41,412 nt of DNA from NCBI GenBank assembly GCA_021791495.1, contig JAJYWN010000070.1:1-41412 (forward strand), in the 5' to 3' direction. How positions within the stretch are numbered: position 1 is the stretch's first letter; every line of letters starts with the position of its first letter. The notes beneath the pieces were generated by a model that had not been told where the DNA came from, searched no databases, and saw only the letters and a list, made by a program, of their open reading frames with translations. Positions 23,245 through 32,265 of the stretch are shown in pieces. Both the position numbers and the translations under genes were made by a program. Source of the stretch: Bacillota bacterium. Lineage in GTDB: Bacteria > Bacillota > Sulfobacillia > JAJYWN01.

Positions 23245-24677
23245 CAAAACGTGGTACCCTTCCCGAGCGCGCTCTCCACACCCACCGTCCCGCCATGGGC
23301 CTCGACCAACTCCTTGACCAATGCCAAGCCCAAACCGGTCCCACCCAGAGCGCGGGAACGTGATTTGTCCACGCGGTAGAACCTCTCCCAGATCCGGAAC
23401 AGGTCCTCAGGGGGGATCCCTACACCCTTGTCTGAGACATCCACACGCGCCACCCGATCATCACGGCGAATCCGGATGTCGATCCGGCCTCCCGGCGGGG
23501 AATAGCGTACGGCGTTGTTCAACAGGTTGGCCAGGATCTGTTCCACCCGGTCGCGATCGGCCAGGACCATGATGGGAAAGATGTCCGTGGCAAGTTCGAG
23601 GTCGAGCCGGGCCGCCTCCACCTGCGGCGTCAGGCTGGCCATCACCCGACGGGCCAGTTCGTTCAAGTCCATCGCGGCACGCGCCAAGTGCATCTGCCCT
23701 GCGTCGAACTGTGCCAGGTCCAGGAGGTCGCCTGTCAGCCGGGCCAGCCGGTCGGCTTCGGAGCGGATGATCTCCAGGTAGTGTGCCTGTTGCTCGGGGC
23801 CCGCCGTACCATCAAGGATGGCTCGGCTGAAACCACGGATGGAAGTGAGAGGTGATCGCAGCTCGTGGGCCACACTGGCCAGGAAATCGCCTCTCATGGC
23901 CTCCTGGCGTTCGAGTTCAGCGGCCATGTGGTTGAAGGAAGCGGCCAGGCGGCCCACCTCGTCGGCCGAGGTTTCCGGCAGACGCACCCCGAAATTGCCG
24001 CGGGCTACTTCACGGGCCAGCCCCGCCAGCCGTATGAGGGGGCCGGCGATGCGCCACGAGTTCCAGTAAGTCAGCACGACCGCCAGAGCCAGAGCCAGAG
24101 CGGCAGATATCCAGATGATGCGGATGACCGCTTGGATGGTTTGGCGCAGGGCCAGAAAAGGCGCGTGGATGGAGACGGCGCCCACCGCTTGGCCGCCAGT
24201 TAGGATCGGTACCGCCACGGAGATGGTCTCCCCGGCATGCCCCGGGATCTGCCCGAACTTGGCCACCTGGTGGCCGGAACCGATGGCCTGCAGTTCCGAA
24301 CTGGTAAACTCGTTACCGGACGGATGAGCCCACAGCTCCAGTTTAGCCGGCAAATCCGCCCCCACCGGGATCACGAGGAAAAGGATGCCACTGCTGTGCT
24401 CTTCGAGGCTCAGCTTCTGCTGGAGGGAGGATGCATCGATCCTGTCTTCCAGGAAACTCTGGAAAGCCGTCGCCGCCTGACTGCCGCTGGCCAACAGGTC
24501 CTGGGTGGTCGACCGAATGTAGTACCTCTCGATCATCCGCGAAACCAGGGTACCCAGGAGCAGGAAAGATAGGACCGTAACCAGAGCGTACGACGCCACC
24601 ATGCGCCGGAAGAGGCCTCCCCGGAACGGGTTTCCCCGGAACGGGTTCCGGAATGGGATCCACCAGTTACGGCGCAT
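23223..24677 (-). CDS. Sensor histidine kinase with HAMP domain
   Basis: A 484-residue membrane kinase. TM1 (about 28-46) and TM2 (about 184-204) enclose an extracellular sensor of some 135 residues without a recognised fold. A HAMP linker (about 205-258) follows, then HisKA with phospho-acceptor His271 in ASVAHELRSPLTSI, and the ATPase domain with N-box ILANLLNNAVRYS, G1 DKGVGIP, F-box and G2 GTGLGLAL. It phosphorylates the regulator encoded upstream; the genes overlap by 11 bases. The cytosolic N-terminus carries a repeated NPFRG encoded by a 15-base tandem repeat (24619-24660). The signal is unknown, but the gene order points to the cytochrome b unit as output. Confidence 0.9.
   Translation of the reverse strand: MRRNWWIPFRNPFRGNPFRGGLFRRMVASYALVTVLSFLLLGTLVSRMIERYYIRSTTQDLLASGSQAATAFQSFLEDRIDASSLQQKLSLEEHSSGILFLVIPVGADLPAKLELWAHPSGNEFTSSELQAIGSGHQVAKFGQIPGHAGETISVAVPILTGGQAVGAVSIHAPFLALRQTIQAVIRIIWISAALALALAVVLTYWNSWRIAGPLIRLAGLAREVARGNFGVRLPETSADEVGRLAASFNHMAAELERQEAMRGDFLASVAHELRSPLTSIRGFSRAILDGTAGPEQQAHYLEIIRSEADRLARLTGDLLDLAQFDAGQMHLARAAMDLNELARRVMASLTPQVEAARLDLELATDIFPIMVLADRDRVEQILANLLNNAVRYSPPGGRIDIRIRRDDRVARVDVSDKGVGIPPEDLFRIWERFYRVDKSRSRALGGTGLGLALVKELVEAHGGTVGVESALGKGTTFWFTLPLV
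24619..24660. repeat. 15-base tandem repeat in the kinase gene
   Basis: CCCCGGAACGGGTTT is followed by CCCCGGAACGGGTTC and a partial third unit. It encodes NPFRGNPFRG just before the first membrane span and adds basic residues there. Confidence 0.85.
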
Positions 24678-25398
24678 TCTGGGGAACCTCGAACTTGTAC
24701 CCTATCCCCCATACGGTTTTGAGGGCGCACTGGTCGCATACCTCCAGAAGCCTGGCACGCAGCCTCTGAATGTGCACATCGACCGTACGGCTGCCACCGA
24801 GGAAGTCGCTGCCCCAGACTGCTTCCATCAGTTGCTCCCTGGTGAACACCTGGTTCGGATGAGAGGCCAGGTAGTGAAGCAGTTCTAATTCCTTCGGCGG
24901 CATCTCCACTCTGTGGCCGTGAATGTACACCACGTACTGGCTCAAATCCACCGACAGGGGGCCTCTCGTCACCGCCGTCGACTTGGGCCTCTGCAGCCCC
25001 GACCGCCTGAGCACCGCGTGCACTCTGGCCACCAGTTCCGGCGGCTCAAACGGCTTGGCCAGATAGTCGTCGGCCCCCAGCTCCAAACCGAGGATGCGGT
25101 CGCTCGTTTGACCCTTGGCGGAAAGAATCAGGATTGGCAGGTTACTTCTCTGGCGTATTTCGCGGCAAACCTGCCACCCGTCCAAGCCGGGCAGCATGAT
25201 GTCCAGGATGACCAGATCTGGTTGAGCTTCCTCCACCGCATCCAGTGCCGCGGGTCCGGTGTGGGCCGTGAGCACCTTGAAACCTTCATGCGATAGGTAC
25301 AACTGGACTAACTCGAGGATGTGTGGGTCGTCATCGACTATCAGCACGACGGGGAACGTCCCGCCCGCTGACGGCGGTGTTCCAAAACCATCACGCAT
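24667..25398 (-). CDS. OmpR/PhoB-family response regulator
   Basis: A 243-residue DNA-binding regulator. The receiver domain (about 17-130) has the acidic pair at Asp22-Asp24, the phospho-acceptor Asp66 in LVILDIMLPG, and the Lys of LAKPFEPPEL. The C-terminal winged helix (about 145-238) has ELELLHYLASHPNQVFTRE and SRTVDVHIQRLRARL, the OmpR recognition helix region. The ATG follows GGGAGG at 8 bases. It is the first gene of the regulator/kinase pair. Its probable target is the GTTTAC repeat array behind the kinase. Confidence 0.92.
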   Translation of the reverse strand: MRDGFGTPPSAGGTFPVVLIVDDDPHILELVQLYLSHEGFKVLTAHTGPAALDAVEEAQPDLVILDIMLPGLDGWQVCREIRQRSNLPILILSAKGQTSDRILGLELGADDYLAKPFEPPELVARVHAVLRRSGLQRPKSTAVTRGPLSVDLSQYVVYIHGHRVEMPPKELELLHYLASHPNQVFTREQLMEAVWGSDFLGGSRTVDVHIQRLRARLLEVCDQCALKTVWGIGYKFEVPQNAP

Positions 25399-25502
25399 GA
25401 CCTAACCTCCCATAGCAACCGGCCCACGGTAGATCGTCAGTGGTAAGCCCTTACACTCGTAGTCTGGCCAGTTATAGGGAAGTTGCTTGTTATGGGTGAT
25501 CT

Positions 25503-25530
25503 GCCGGCGCCATCAAACCCATACGCCGGC
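25503..25530. other. Inverted repeat between tldE and the response-regulator gene
   Basis: GCCGGCG (25503-25509) and CGCCGGC (25524-25530) are exact complements with a 14-base loop and no T-run on either side. It could be a weak terminator for upstream transcripts or an operator. Confidence 0.3.
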
Positions 25531-25592
25531 GGCCACGCTGTACCTGCTAAATCCGCTGAAGCTGATCAGGCCGGCTCCATGTCTTCATGCCA

Positions 25593-26936
25593 TCAGGCCT
25601 TTCCCGCAACCGATACGTCGTTCAACCGGATGTGCGGAGCCCGGAACCACGCGCCGTTGGAGTAGGCCCTGTTCTCCAAGCCGCCGAGGTGGTCGCGCAT
25701 CAGTTCGTAGATGTTGCCGGCGATGGAAACGTCCTTGACGCGACCGCCCAGGCGGCCACCCTCGATCTTGAAAGCCATGGCGACCGGGTGCGAAAAAGCT
25801 CCGTCAAGGAGGTTACCTGTCCCACCGATGACCTCTTCGACATAGAGGCCCTCATCGATGTCGGCCAGGAGTTCCTCCAGGGACTGGTCGCCTGGTTCCA
25901 GAACCATGCCGGTGGAGAGTACACTGGGTGGGAAGAACGCGGTGTGACGGCGGCCGTGTCCCGTCGGCCGGACCCCCAGGTCGCCCGCGCTGGAAAGGTC
26001 ATACATGAACCCCTGGAGCACGCCATTCTGAAGAATGGGGGTGCGTGCCGTCGGGATTCCCTCATCGTCGTAGCTGCTGCTGCCCGGTTCCCAGTCCAGG
26101 GTCGGGTCCTCGACCACGTTCACCCTGGCGTCCACTATGGGTTGCCCAACCCTATCAATGAAGGGGGAAACTTTGGCCCGCACGTTGCGGCCGCTCACAC
26201 CTTCAACCAGGCGGTCCAGGAAAAGGCCGGCCCGCGCGGGTGATAGGACCACAGGCATCCGGCCCGGACGCACCGTGGTCAGCTCCCGGGACAGACGGAA
26301 ATTCCGACAAAGCCTATCGAGGTTGGCCTCAAGATCGTCGTCGCGCCGGACTCCGTGGTGAAATTGCCACAGGTTGGCCACATCGTTCGGCCGTGTCCGG
26401 GAGGCCTCCACTTCCACCGCTAGCCCGGTGTCCTGGCGGACCGCATCCTGGCCGTTGCTGGTCAGGATATGGGTGCGGACCAGGGCTTTCTGGACGAAAC
26501 CGTTGACCACGGCTTCCGGCTCAGCTTCCGCCACTCTCCCCAGCCATTCGGACCCCATGGTCACCAGGTCCGACGCACCCAGACCCGCAGTCACATCGTC
26601 CCAGGTCTTGACCACCGGTCCGGCCGCCCGCTCCGCGAAGTCAAAACGGACCTCCTGCCCCTCGGCCGCCGCCGCCACCGTCCTTTCGACCGCGTCCCCA
26701 AGGTCGGTCAGGTCGCTGGTGGCGTAGAAGCCGAGGCGCCCGCCCTTGATCACCCTTACGGCGACGGCCAGGCGCTGCGACGCCCCCACCGTGCGGACCT
26801 TGCCGGCGTTGAACTGTGCGCCCGTTTCCTCCGATTCGGAGAGGTAGACTTCGACTTGGTCGGCGCGTCTCCGTGCCAGTTCCAGCAGATGTTCCGCCAT
26901 ATCCACCGCCGAGTTCGCGGTCGCAAACCTTGTCAT
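25593..26936 (-). CDS. TldE/PmbA-type metalloprotease subunit
   Basis: A 447-residue cytosolic protein, the non-catalytic partner of TldD in the heterodimeric peptidase that degrades unfolded peptides and matures some RiPPs. The family pattern is clear: QVEVYLSESEETGAQFNAGKV near the start, VVLSPARAGLFLDRLVEGVSG in the middle and a DDEGIPTARTPILQNGVLQG stretch near residue 310. It lacks the HExxxH motif, as expected for TldE. The ATG has GGGGGAGA at 5 bases and lies 21 bases behind tldD. Confidence 0.88.
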   Translation of the reverse strand: MTRFATANSAVDMAEHLLELARRRADQVEVYLSESEETGAQFNAGKVRTVGASQRLAVAVRVIKGGRLGFYATSDLTDLGDAVERTVAAAAEGQEVRFDFAERAAGPVVKTWDDVTAGLGASDLVTMGSEWLGRVAEAEPEAVVNGFVQKALVRTHILTSNGQDAVRQDTGLAVEVEASRTRPNDVANLWQFHHGVRRDDDLEANLDRLCRNFRLSRELTTVRPGRMPVVLSPARAGLFLDRLVEGVSGRNVRAKVSPFIDRVGQPIVDARVNVVEDPTLDWEPGSSSYDDEGIPTARTPILQNGVLQGFMYDLSSAGDLGVRPTGHGRRHTAFFPPSVLSTGMVLEPGDQSLEELLADIDEGLYVEEVIGGTGNLLDGAFSHPVAMAFKIEGGRLGGRVKDVSIAGNIYELMRDHLGGLENRAYSNGAWFRAPHIRLNDVSVAGKA

Positions 26937-26957
26937 GTTCTGTCTCCCCCTCCCGTC

Positions 26958-28343
26958 TCAGCGCCCGCCGATGAGGACTTCGCGCACGCGCACGTGCGGC
27001 GCCCCCATGCCGACCGGTAGCCACATCTCCTGGCCCTTGCCGCAGCTCCCGCCGCTGGCTCCCCAGGTGAAATCGTCGGCCACGGCGTCGATGTTCGCCA
27101 GAGTGGTGAAAAGGTTACCGCCGAAGTTCACATCCCTCACCAGCTCAGCCACCTGGCCGTCGCGGATCATGTACGACCCGCCCGAGGCGAAGGCGAAGTT
27201 CTCCATGAAGGTCTGACCGCCCCCGGAGTACTTCGCGTAGACGCCCAACTTGATGTCGGCAAGCATGTCTTCGAGGTGGTGTGGGCCGGGTAAGATGCGG
27301 GTGTTGGTCATGCGGACGATGGGCGGATACCGGTAGAAGGTGGCGCGGGCGTTGCCCGTTGGCCGCTCGCCCATCCGTCCGGCCGTCTCCCGGCTATGGA
27401 GCCGCCCTACCAATACACCCTCGCGGACCAGGTCGGTGTCGCCGCAGCGCACACCCTCGTCATCGTACTTCATGTTTCCGCGCAGGCCGGGAGCAGCCGC
27501 GCCGCCGTCGGTGATATTCAAGAACTCGCGGCCGAAGCGGCGCCCCAGGGTCATCATCTCCTGGGCCTTCGGACTGTCGGCGAGGAAGTCCGATTCGGAG
27601 AGGTGGCCGAAGGCTTCGTGTACGAATAGGCCGGCCATACGCGGTCCAAGGATAACCGTGTACACCCCGCCCTTCACCGGGGGCGCGGCCAGAAGAGCGT
27701 GGGCCCGCCCCGCGACCTCCAAAGCCACGTCCTCACGCCCCTCAGCCAGGCCGACGTCCAGACCGCAGGCGATACCGTCGCCCGCCGACTGCACTTCCGA
27801 ACCATCGCGGGCTGTGGCGCTCAGCCCGAGAACGGCGTAGGGGTGCTCCTGGTAGATGAAGCTGCCCTCGGAGCTGGCGTAGTAGCAGGCGCAGAAGCGG
27901 TCGGAGAAAGACGTCCGGGCGTCAGTGACGGACGGTTGAGCCAAGATGAGATCGCTGTATCCTTTCGCCAGGGCCTTTTTTGCGGACAGGTTCACCTGGC
28001 GGAAGTCGCGAACGATGGGCGCCGGGACCACGTCCACCACCGGCTCCACTGGCGCCAGGGCCACATCGCCACTGGGCACCGACTGGGCACACGCGTAAGC
28101 CTCATCCACTCGCGCCGGCAAGTCTTCCAGGCTGTTGAAGGATGCTGTACCCCAGCGCCCCCCGGCGAGGCACCGCACGATGCCCCCGCAGTCCCGGCCC
28201 GTGGTCGCCGCCTCCAGGCGGCCGCCTCGGTACCGTACGTCTGTGGTCTCGATGAGTTCCAGCCGGATGTCGGTGAAGTCGGCCCGGCTGGTTCTCAGAG
28301 CCTCAGTCATCCTATCCCGGTAATCGGCCTGCGACAAAGTCAT
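26958..28343 (-). CDS. tldD: TldD-type zinc metalloprotease subunit
   Basis: A 461-residue catalytic subunit. The zinc motif HEAFGH (242-247, HExxxH) is followed by the conserved LSESDFL, and GMKYDD-like NMKYDDEGV precedes the C-terminal Cys ligand region with GASGGSCGKGQ. TldD and TldE form a barrel that encloses the zinc site and cleaves small unfolded peptides. The open frame starts 23 codons earlier, but ATG 28343 with GGAGGG at 6 bases fits the family start. No RiPP precursor or modification gene is visible near it, so a housekeeping role is likely. Confidence 0.9.
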   Translation of the reverse strand: MTLSQADYRDRMTEALRTSRADFTDIRLELIETTDVRYRGGRLEAATTGRDCGGIVRCLAGGRWGTASFNSLEDLPARVDEAYACAQSVPSGDVALAPVEPVVDVVPAPIVRDFRQVNLSAKKALAKGYSDLILAQPSVTDARTSFSDRFCACYYASSEGSFIYQEHPYAVLGLSATARDGSEVQSAGDGIACGLDVGLAEGREDVALEVAGRAHALLAAPPVKGGVYTVILGPRMAGLFVHEAFGHLSESDFLADSPKAQEMMTLGRRFGREFLNITDGGAAAPGLRGNMKYDDEGVRCGDTDLVREGVLVGRLHSRETAGRMGERPTGNARATFYRYPPIVRMTNTRILPGPHHLEDMLADIKLGVYAKYSGGGQTFMENFAFASGGSYMIRDGQVAELVRDVNFGGNLFTTLANIDAVADDFTWGASGGSCGKGQEMWLPVGMGAPHVRVREVLIGGR

Positions 28344-28660
28344 GATCGTCCCTCCGGTTGGCAGTCGGTCAAGGAAGCCGGTCAAGAAACGGCCTGTGGA
28401 GACGGGAGTCATCTAAGGGAAGGGCTGTCCGCCAAGGGGTTCGTCGCGGACACCAATTCTCCTTGTCCGGCGCGAGGCCACCGGCCCGTGCGGTGCCGCG
28501 CTTAGGGTCCGCCGGCCGGCCTCGGCCTGTTGCGGCGAGCGGAAACACCCTGGTCTACCAGGGAGGACTTCCCGCATCTTCCTCGAACTCCAGCCCTTGG
28601 CGCAAATACTACGCCACAGTGCCTCCGGAAGAAGAGGCGCGTCCTGGGGGGTAAAGGGTC
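28344..28660. other. 317-base divergent intergenic region
   Basis: It lies between tldD (minus) and the secreted metallopeptidases (plus). The only structure seen is the inverted repeat TGTCCGC (28426-28432) and GCGGACA (28446-28452), 13-base spacer. No convincing promoter and no gene were found. Confidence 0.5.
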
Positions 28661-30013
28661 TTGTACACGGGCAAAGCACGCCCGCCGTATTCCGCCATGC
28701 GATCGACCTTGATGAGGCTCGTCTTGGCGTCCACCGCCGTCCTTCTCGTTTTGACGCTGGCCGTCTCACCGGTCGCCGCCTACCCTTCTTACGGCTGGCA
28801 TGAGCCGGCCGACGGCAGTGTCGATTCGCCCCACTTCAAGGTCCTCTACAAGCTGACCGGCGACGAGGCCGCCTCCGCCGCCTACGCCAAAGAGGTCAGT
28901 GGCTCGCTGGAGGCTGCCTACGCCAAGTTCGTCACCTCCTACGGCTACCTGAAGCCGCACGACCCGAAAATCCACGTCTACCTGTACTGGGACGCACCCA
29001 GTGTCGGTGGCAAGACCCCCAGCCTCTGGACCACCCAGGAAGGCGAGATCGACATCAACGCCAAGATGAGCCCGCAGAATAACCTCAGCGTCGTGACGGC
29101 CCACGAGCTGTTCCACGTCCTGCAGCGCGGCTACTACGAGTTTGAGTGGGCACCCAAATGGGTGATCGAAGGGACGGCCGTCACCGCCTCCTACCTGGCC
29201 AACCGCGCCACCTCCGTTTCCGCGGCCTCCGACCCCCTGGCCTCGTACTGGAAAGACCAGTTCGGGACATTCATATCCGGCCGTCTGGACCCTCTCTTCG
29301 GCCAGCAGTACACCTCCGGCTCTTTCTGGGCCTACCTCAGCCAGAGGTACGGTGGCGAGCAGTTCCTCCACCGTTTCTTCACCCAGGGCCACGACCTATC
29401 CTGGACCGAGGCCGCCGCGGCCGCGGCGCGTGCCGGCGGGGCGCCGTCGAGTACGACTTTCGACCGTCTCTACCTGGAGTTTGCCCTGGCGGCCTACGCG
29501 GGTAAGGTGGATGTCCTGAGTTTCGTCTCGAACCTGGAGTACGGGCTGACCGATGCCACCCTCGTCTGGAACGGGTGGGCAGAAGCCCTCAGTAGCGGGG
29601 CGGTCACCCTGACCCTCTCCCGTCATGGGAACGTAGTCGAGCGGGCGGTGCCTTTCAAGGTTGCCCGTTACGGCGTCATGGGCATCCGCCTACACCTCGA
29701 CAGTGAGGCGCCCGTCACCCTCGAAGTCACCGACTCCACTTCGTCCCTGCTTCCATACGTTCTGATCACCGGGGCGGACGGGAAGGTGGTCGGAGCGCCA
29801 CTTGCGGGGGGCAAGGTGACTCTGTCGGGCCTGCCGCGCGGCACCAACGGCTGGCTGGTCCTGACGCGCGTGGTACGGACGGGGACCGGTCGCTTCACGG
29901 CCAAGGCCTCGCCTGCCGCGACCGGCGCCTCGCCCGTCAACCTGGTGCCTTTCGACCAGCTGGTCGCTGGTCTTCCGGCCGCTCCCGCCGCAGCCAGCGG
30001 CGGGTCTCGTTAG
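28661..30013 (+). CDS. Secreted HExxH metallopeptidase (gluzincin-like), without cell-wall anchor
   Basis: About 450 residues with an N-terminal signal (LVLASTAVLLVLTLAVSPVA, cleavage near residue 40). The catalytic segment TAHELFHVLQ gives zinc ligands His148 and His152 and catalytic Glu149. Glu170 in WVIEGTA, 17 residues later, is the probable third ligand, a gluzincin arrangement. A strand-rich C-terminal part (about 300-430) may form a beta-sandwich. The next gene is a clear paralogue with these residues at the same positions. The start is uncertain: TTG 28661 follows GGGGGGTAAAGGG, while ATG 28697 or 28712 would give a shorter signal peptide but have no Shine-Dalgarno site. The substrate is unknown. 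Confidence 0.78.
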   Translation: MYTGKARPPYSAMRSTLMRLVLASTAVLLVLTLAVSPVAAYPSYGWHEPADGSVDSPHFKVLYKLTGDEAASAAYAKEVSGSLEAAYAKFVTSYGYLKPHDPKIHVYLYWDAPSVGGKTPSLWTTQEGEIDINAKMSPQNNLSVVTAHELFHVLQRGYYEFEWAPKWVIEGTAVTASYLANRATSVSAASDPLASYWKDQFGTFISGRLDPLFGQQYTSGSFWAYLSQRYGGEQFLHRFFTQGHDLSWTEAAAAAARAGGAPSSTTFDRLYLEFALAAYAGKVDVLSFVSNLEYGLTDATLVWNGWAEALSSGAVTLTLSRHGNVVERAVPFKVARYGVMGIRLHLDSEAPVTLEVTDSTSSLLPYVLITGADGKVVGAPLAGGKVTLSGLPRGTNGWLVLTRVVRTGTGRFTAKASPAATGASPVNLVPFDQLVAGLPAAPAAASGGSR

Positions 30014-30016
30014 GAG

Positions 30017-32191
30017 GTGGGTGCGATCAACCGCACCTTCATCTGCCTGCGCCGGGCAACCCTGACACGGCGGAAGGCGGGCCTCCTACTTGTGGCGGCC
30101 CTGCTGGCGATGGTTATCCTGGGCGCCGCGGTCCCCGCGCATCCGGTGGCGGCCGCCGCCGACCAGGACCAGAGCTTCGACACCCAACACTTCACCGTGA
30201 GATACACTCTCTCCGGCTCCAATGCGGCGACGGAGGATTTTGCCCGCCGCGTCGGGCAACTGGCGGAGAAGGCCTACGCTGCTTTCGTGACCGACGGTGG
30301 GATGCGCCCGCCCCGCGACCCTCGCCCGGAAGTCCGGATCGTCGTGGACGATCCGGCCACCGGTGGCACCCAGGCCACCGACATGGCGACCGGTGATGTG
30401 ACGATCAAGATCAACTACCGGATGCAGTCTTCCATGGACCTGGCGGGTACGGTGGCCCACGAGGTTTTCCACGCGGTGCAGTTCGCCTACATGAACTCCG
30501 ACCAACAGCCCGATTGGGCGATTGAGGGCACGGCTCCCCTGGCCGCCTTCCTGGCGAACCAGGACGTGCCCACCGCGGTCTCGGAGTTTCAGAACACGGC
30601 CTATCTCTATTTGAATGTCCCTCGCCTTCAGCAGCTCACTTCCATCGACTACGCCGCATCGGCTTTCTGGGCCTACATGCAACAACGTTACGGAGGCATG
30701 GCCTATCTAAAGAACCTGCTTGAGGCGGCGGCGAACTACGAGTGGGAAGAGGCCGCGGCGCGGGCGGCCATCCAGGGCGGCGCCCCGGCGGGCAGCACCT
30801 TTGAGTCGCTATTCCTGGAATTCGCGTTGGCCATGGGCACGGGCCAGGTCGACATCTTGAAGTCCAAGCCGGCGGAGGAAGTCGCATCCACGATCTATAG
30901 TGACGTGTTTCCGGGTCCGTCGTGGGACGGGACCAAGAAGGAATTCGCCACAGGGGCTCCCTACATGGAGGCCGATCGTGACGGCCAGTCTATCAGCCGG
31001 AACAAGCCACTACAGGTCCCCCAGTACGCCGTCGGTGGGACTTTGGTGAGTTTCCCTTCGGCGGACCCCGTGACCATAAAGGTGGGGCGGGATGTAGCTT
31101 CTTTGAGGCCCTTCCTGCTCGAAGAGATGAATGACGGCAGTCTCGCGGGAGCGCCCTTCCCCTCCAACGGGGAATTGACGCTGCTCCATCCGCCTGCCCG
31201 CCTCGCCCGTATCCTGCTGCCGAGGGTGGTTGAGGCCGGGACCGGCTGGTACAACTTGAGCGTGGCGCCGGCAGCCGCGGGCGCGGCGGACACGGCTCTG
31301 TACTCCGTTGCCGACCTGACAAAGTCGCTCACGGACGACCGGGCCTTGGACAGGGCCACCCCGGTCAAGCCGGCGTCAAGCGGAGCTACAGGATGGGGTC
31401 AGCCGCCGGCACAGCCTCCGACCATACCTCCAACGGCACCTCCGAGCGTACCCCCAACCATACCTCCCACCGTACCTCCGACAACGCTTCCGAGCACACC
31501 GCCCGTCACCGGTGGAACGAACCCGCCCGGAGGATATCCCGGTGGGACGCCTGGAACAACGGGAACGTTCCAGGGCTTCCCAAACCTGCCTGTCCAGCTG
31601 CATCCGCCGGTGAACATCACTTTCTCGGACATCGGCGGACACTGGGCGGCGGGTACCATCAACCAGTTAGTGCAATTGGGCGTGACCAAGGGGTTTGAAG
31701 ACGGCACGTTCAAGCCGCAGGCAACCATCACCAGGGCCCAATTCATCACCTTCGTGGTCCGCAGTTTCGACATTGCCCCCATGCCTGCCTGGGTAGCCTC
31801 CTTCGGCGATGTTCCCACCAACCACTGGGTTTCCGGCTACGTGGAGACCGCCGTCTACTTCGGAGTGCTGAAGCCCGACGAGTACCCGGGGCGCAACTTC
31901 GGCCCCGACGTACCCATCACGCGGCTCGAGATGGCCACCATCGCCGTGCGGGCTCTGGGCCTCGAGCAGACGGCCCTGGCGCGGGCATCCGTGCCCCTCG
32001 GGTTTGCCGACGCCGGCGACGTCCCGGCCAACCGGGTTGGGCACATCGCGACAGCGGTGGACCGGCAGATCTTCGGCGGATATCAGGAGGGAGCCGGGCT
32101 TCCCACCTTCAAGCCCAACCGTACGGCCACGCGCGCCGAAGCTTCCGCGGTCATCATCCGTCTCCTGAAAGCGGCCGGCAGGTTGCAGTAG
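30017..32191 (+). CDS. SLH-anchored HExxH metallopeptidase, paralogue of the preceding gene
   Basis: A 724-residue cell-surface protein. A signal peptide (core about 21-40) leads to the peptidase domain, with VAHEVFHAVQ (His148, Glu149, His152) and WAIEGTA (Glu170) at the same positions as in the upstream paralogue. A Pro/Thr/Ser linker of PPTIPPT-type repeats (about 458-500) and a Gly-rich stretch follow, then three SLH domains starting near residues 536 (FSDIGGHWA), 595 (FGDVPTNHW) and 660 (FADAGDVPA), which bind secondary cell-wall polymers. The gene starts 3 bases after the upstream stop. AGGAGG (30012-30017) overlaps the assumed GTG start at 30017, and the codon at ideal distance is ATC 30026, so the exact start is open. 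Confidence 0.82.
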   Translation: MGAINRTFICLRRATLTRRKAGLLLVAALLAMVILGAAVPAHPVAAAADQDQSFDTQHFTVRYTLSGSNAATEDFARRVGQLAEKAYAAFVTDGGMRPPRDPRPEVRIVVDDPATGGTQATDMATGDVTIKINYRMQSSMDLAGTVAHEVFHAVQFAYMNSDQQPDWAIEGTAPLAAFLANQDVPTAVSEFQNTAYLYLNVPRLQQLTSIDYAASAFWAYMQQRYGGMAYLKNLLEAAANYEWEEAAARAAIQGGAPAGSTFESLFLEFALAMGTGQVDILKSKPAEEVASTIYSDVFPGPSWDGTKKEFATGAPYMEADRDGQSISRNKPLQVPQYAVGGTLVSFPSADPVTIKVGRDVASLRPFLLEEMNDGSLAGAPFPSNGELTLLHPPARLARILLPRVVEAGTGWYNLSVAPAAAGAADTALYSVADLTKSLTDDRALDRATPVKPASSGATGWGQPPAQPPTIPPTAPPSVPPTIPPTVPPTTLPSTPPVTGGTNPPGGYPGGTPGTTGTFQGFPNLPVQLHPPVNITFSDIGGHWAAGTINQLVQLGVTKGFEDGTFKPQATITRAQFITFVVRSFDIAPMPAWVASFGDVPTNHWVSGYVETAVYFGVLKPDEYPGRNFGPDVPITRLEMATIAVRALGLEQTALARASVPLGFADAGDVPANRVGHIATAVDRQIFGGYQEGAGLPTFKPNRTATRAEASAVIIRLLKAAGRLQ

Positions 32192-32265
32192 TTAGCACCT
32201 GGCCGGCGCCGGCTCAGGCTGGTATGCTACATGTGTGGGCCGCCGGGCCCTGATGGGAGGACCAT

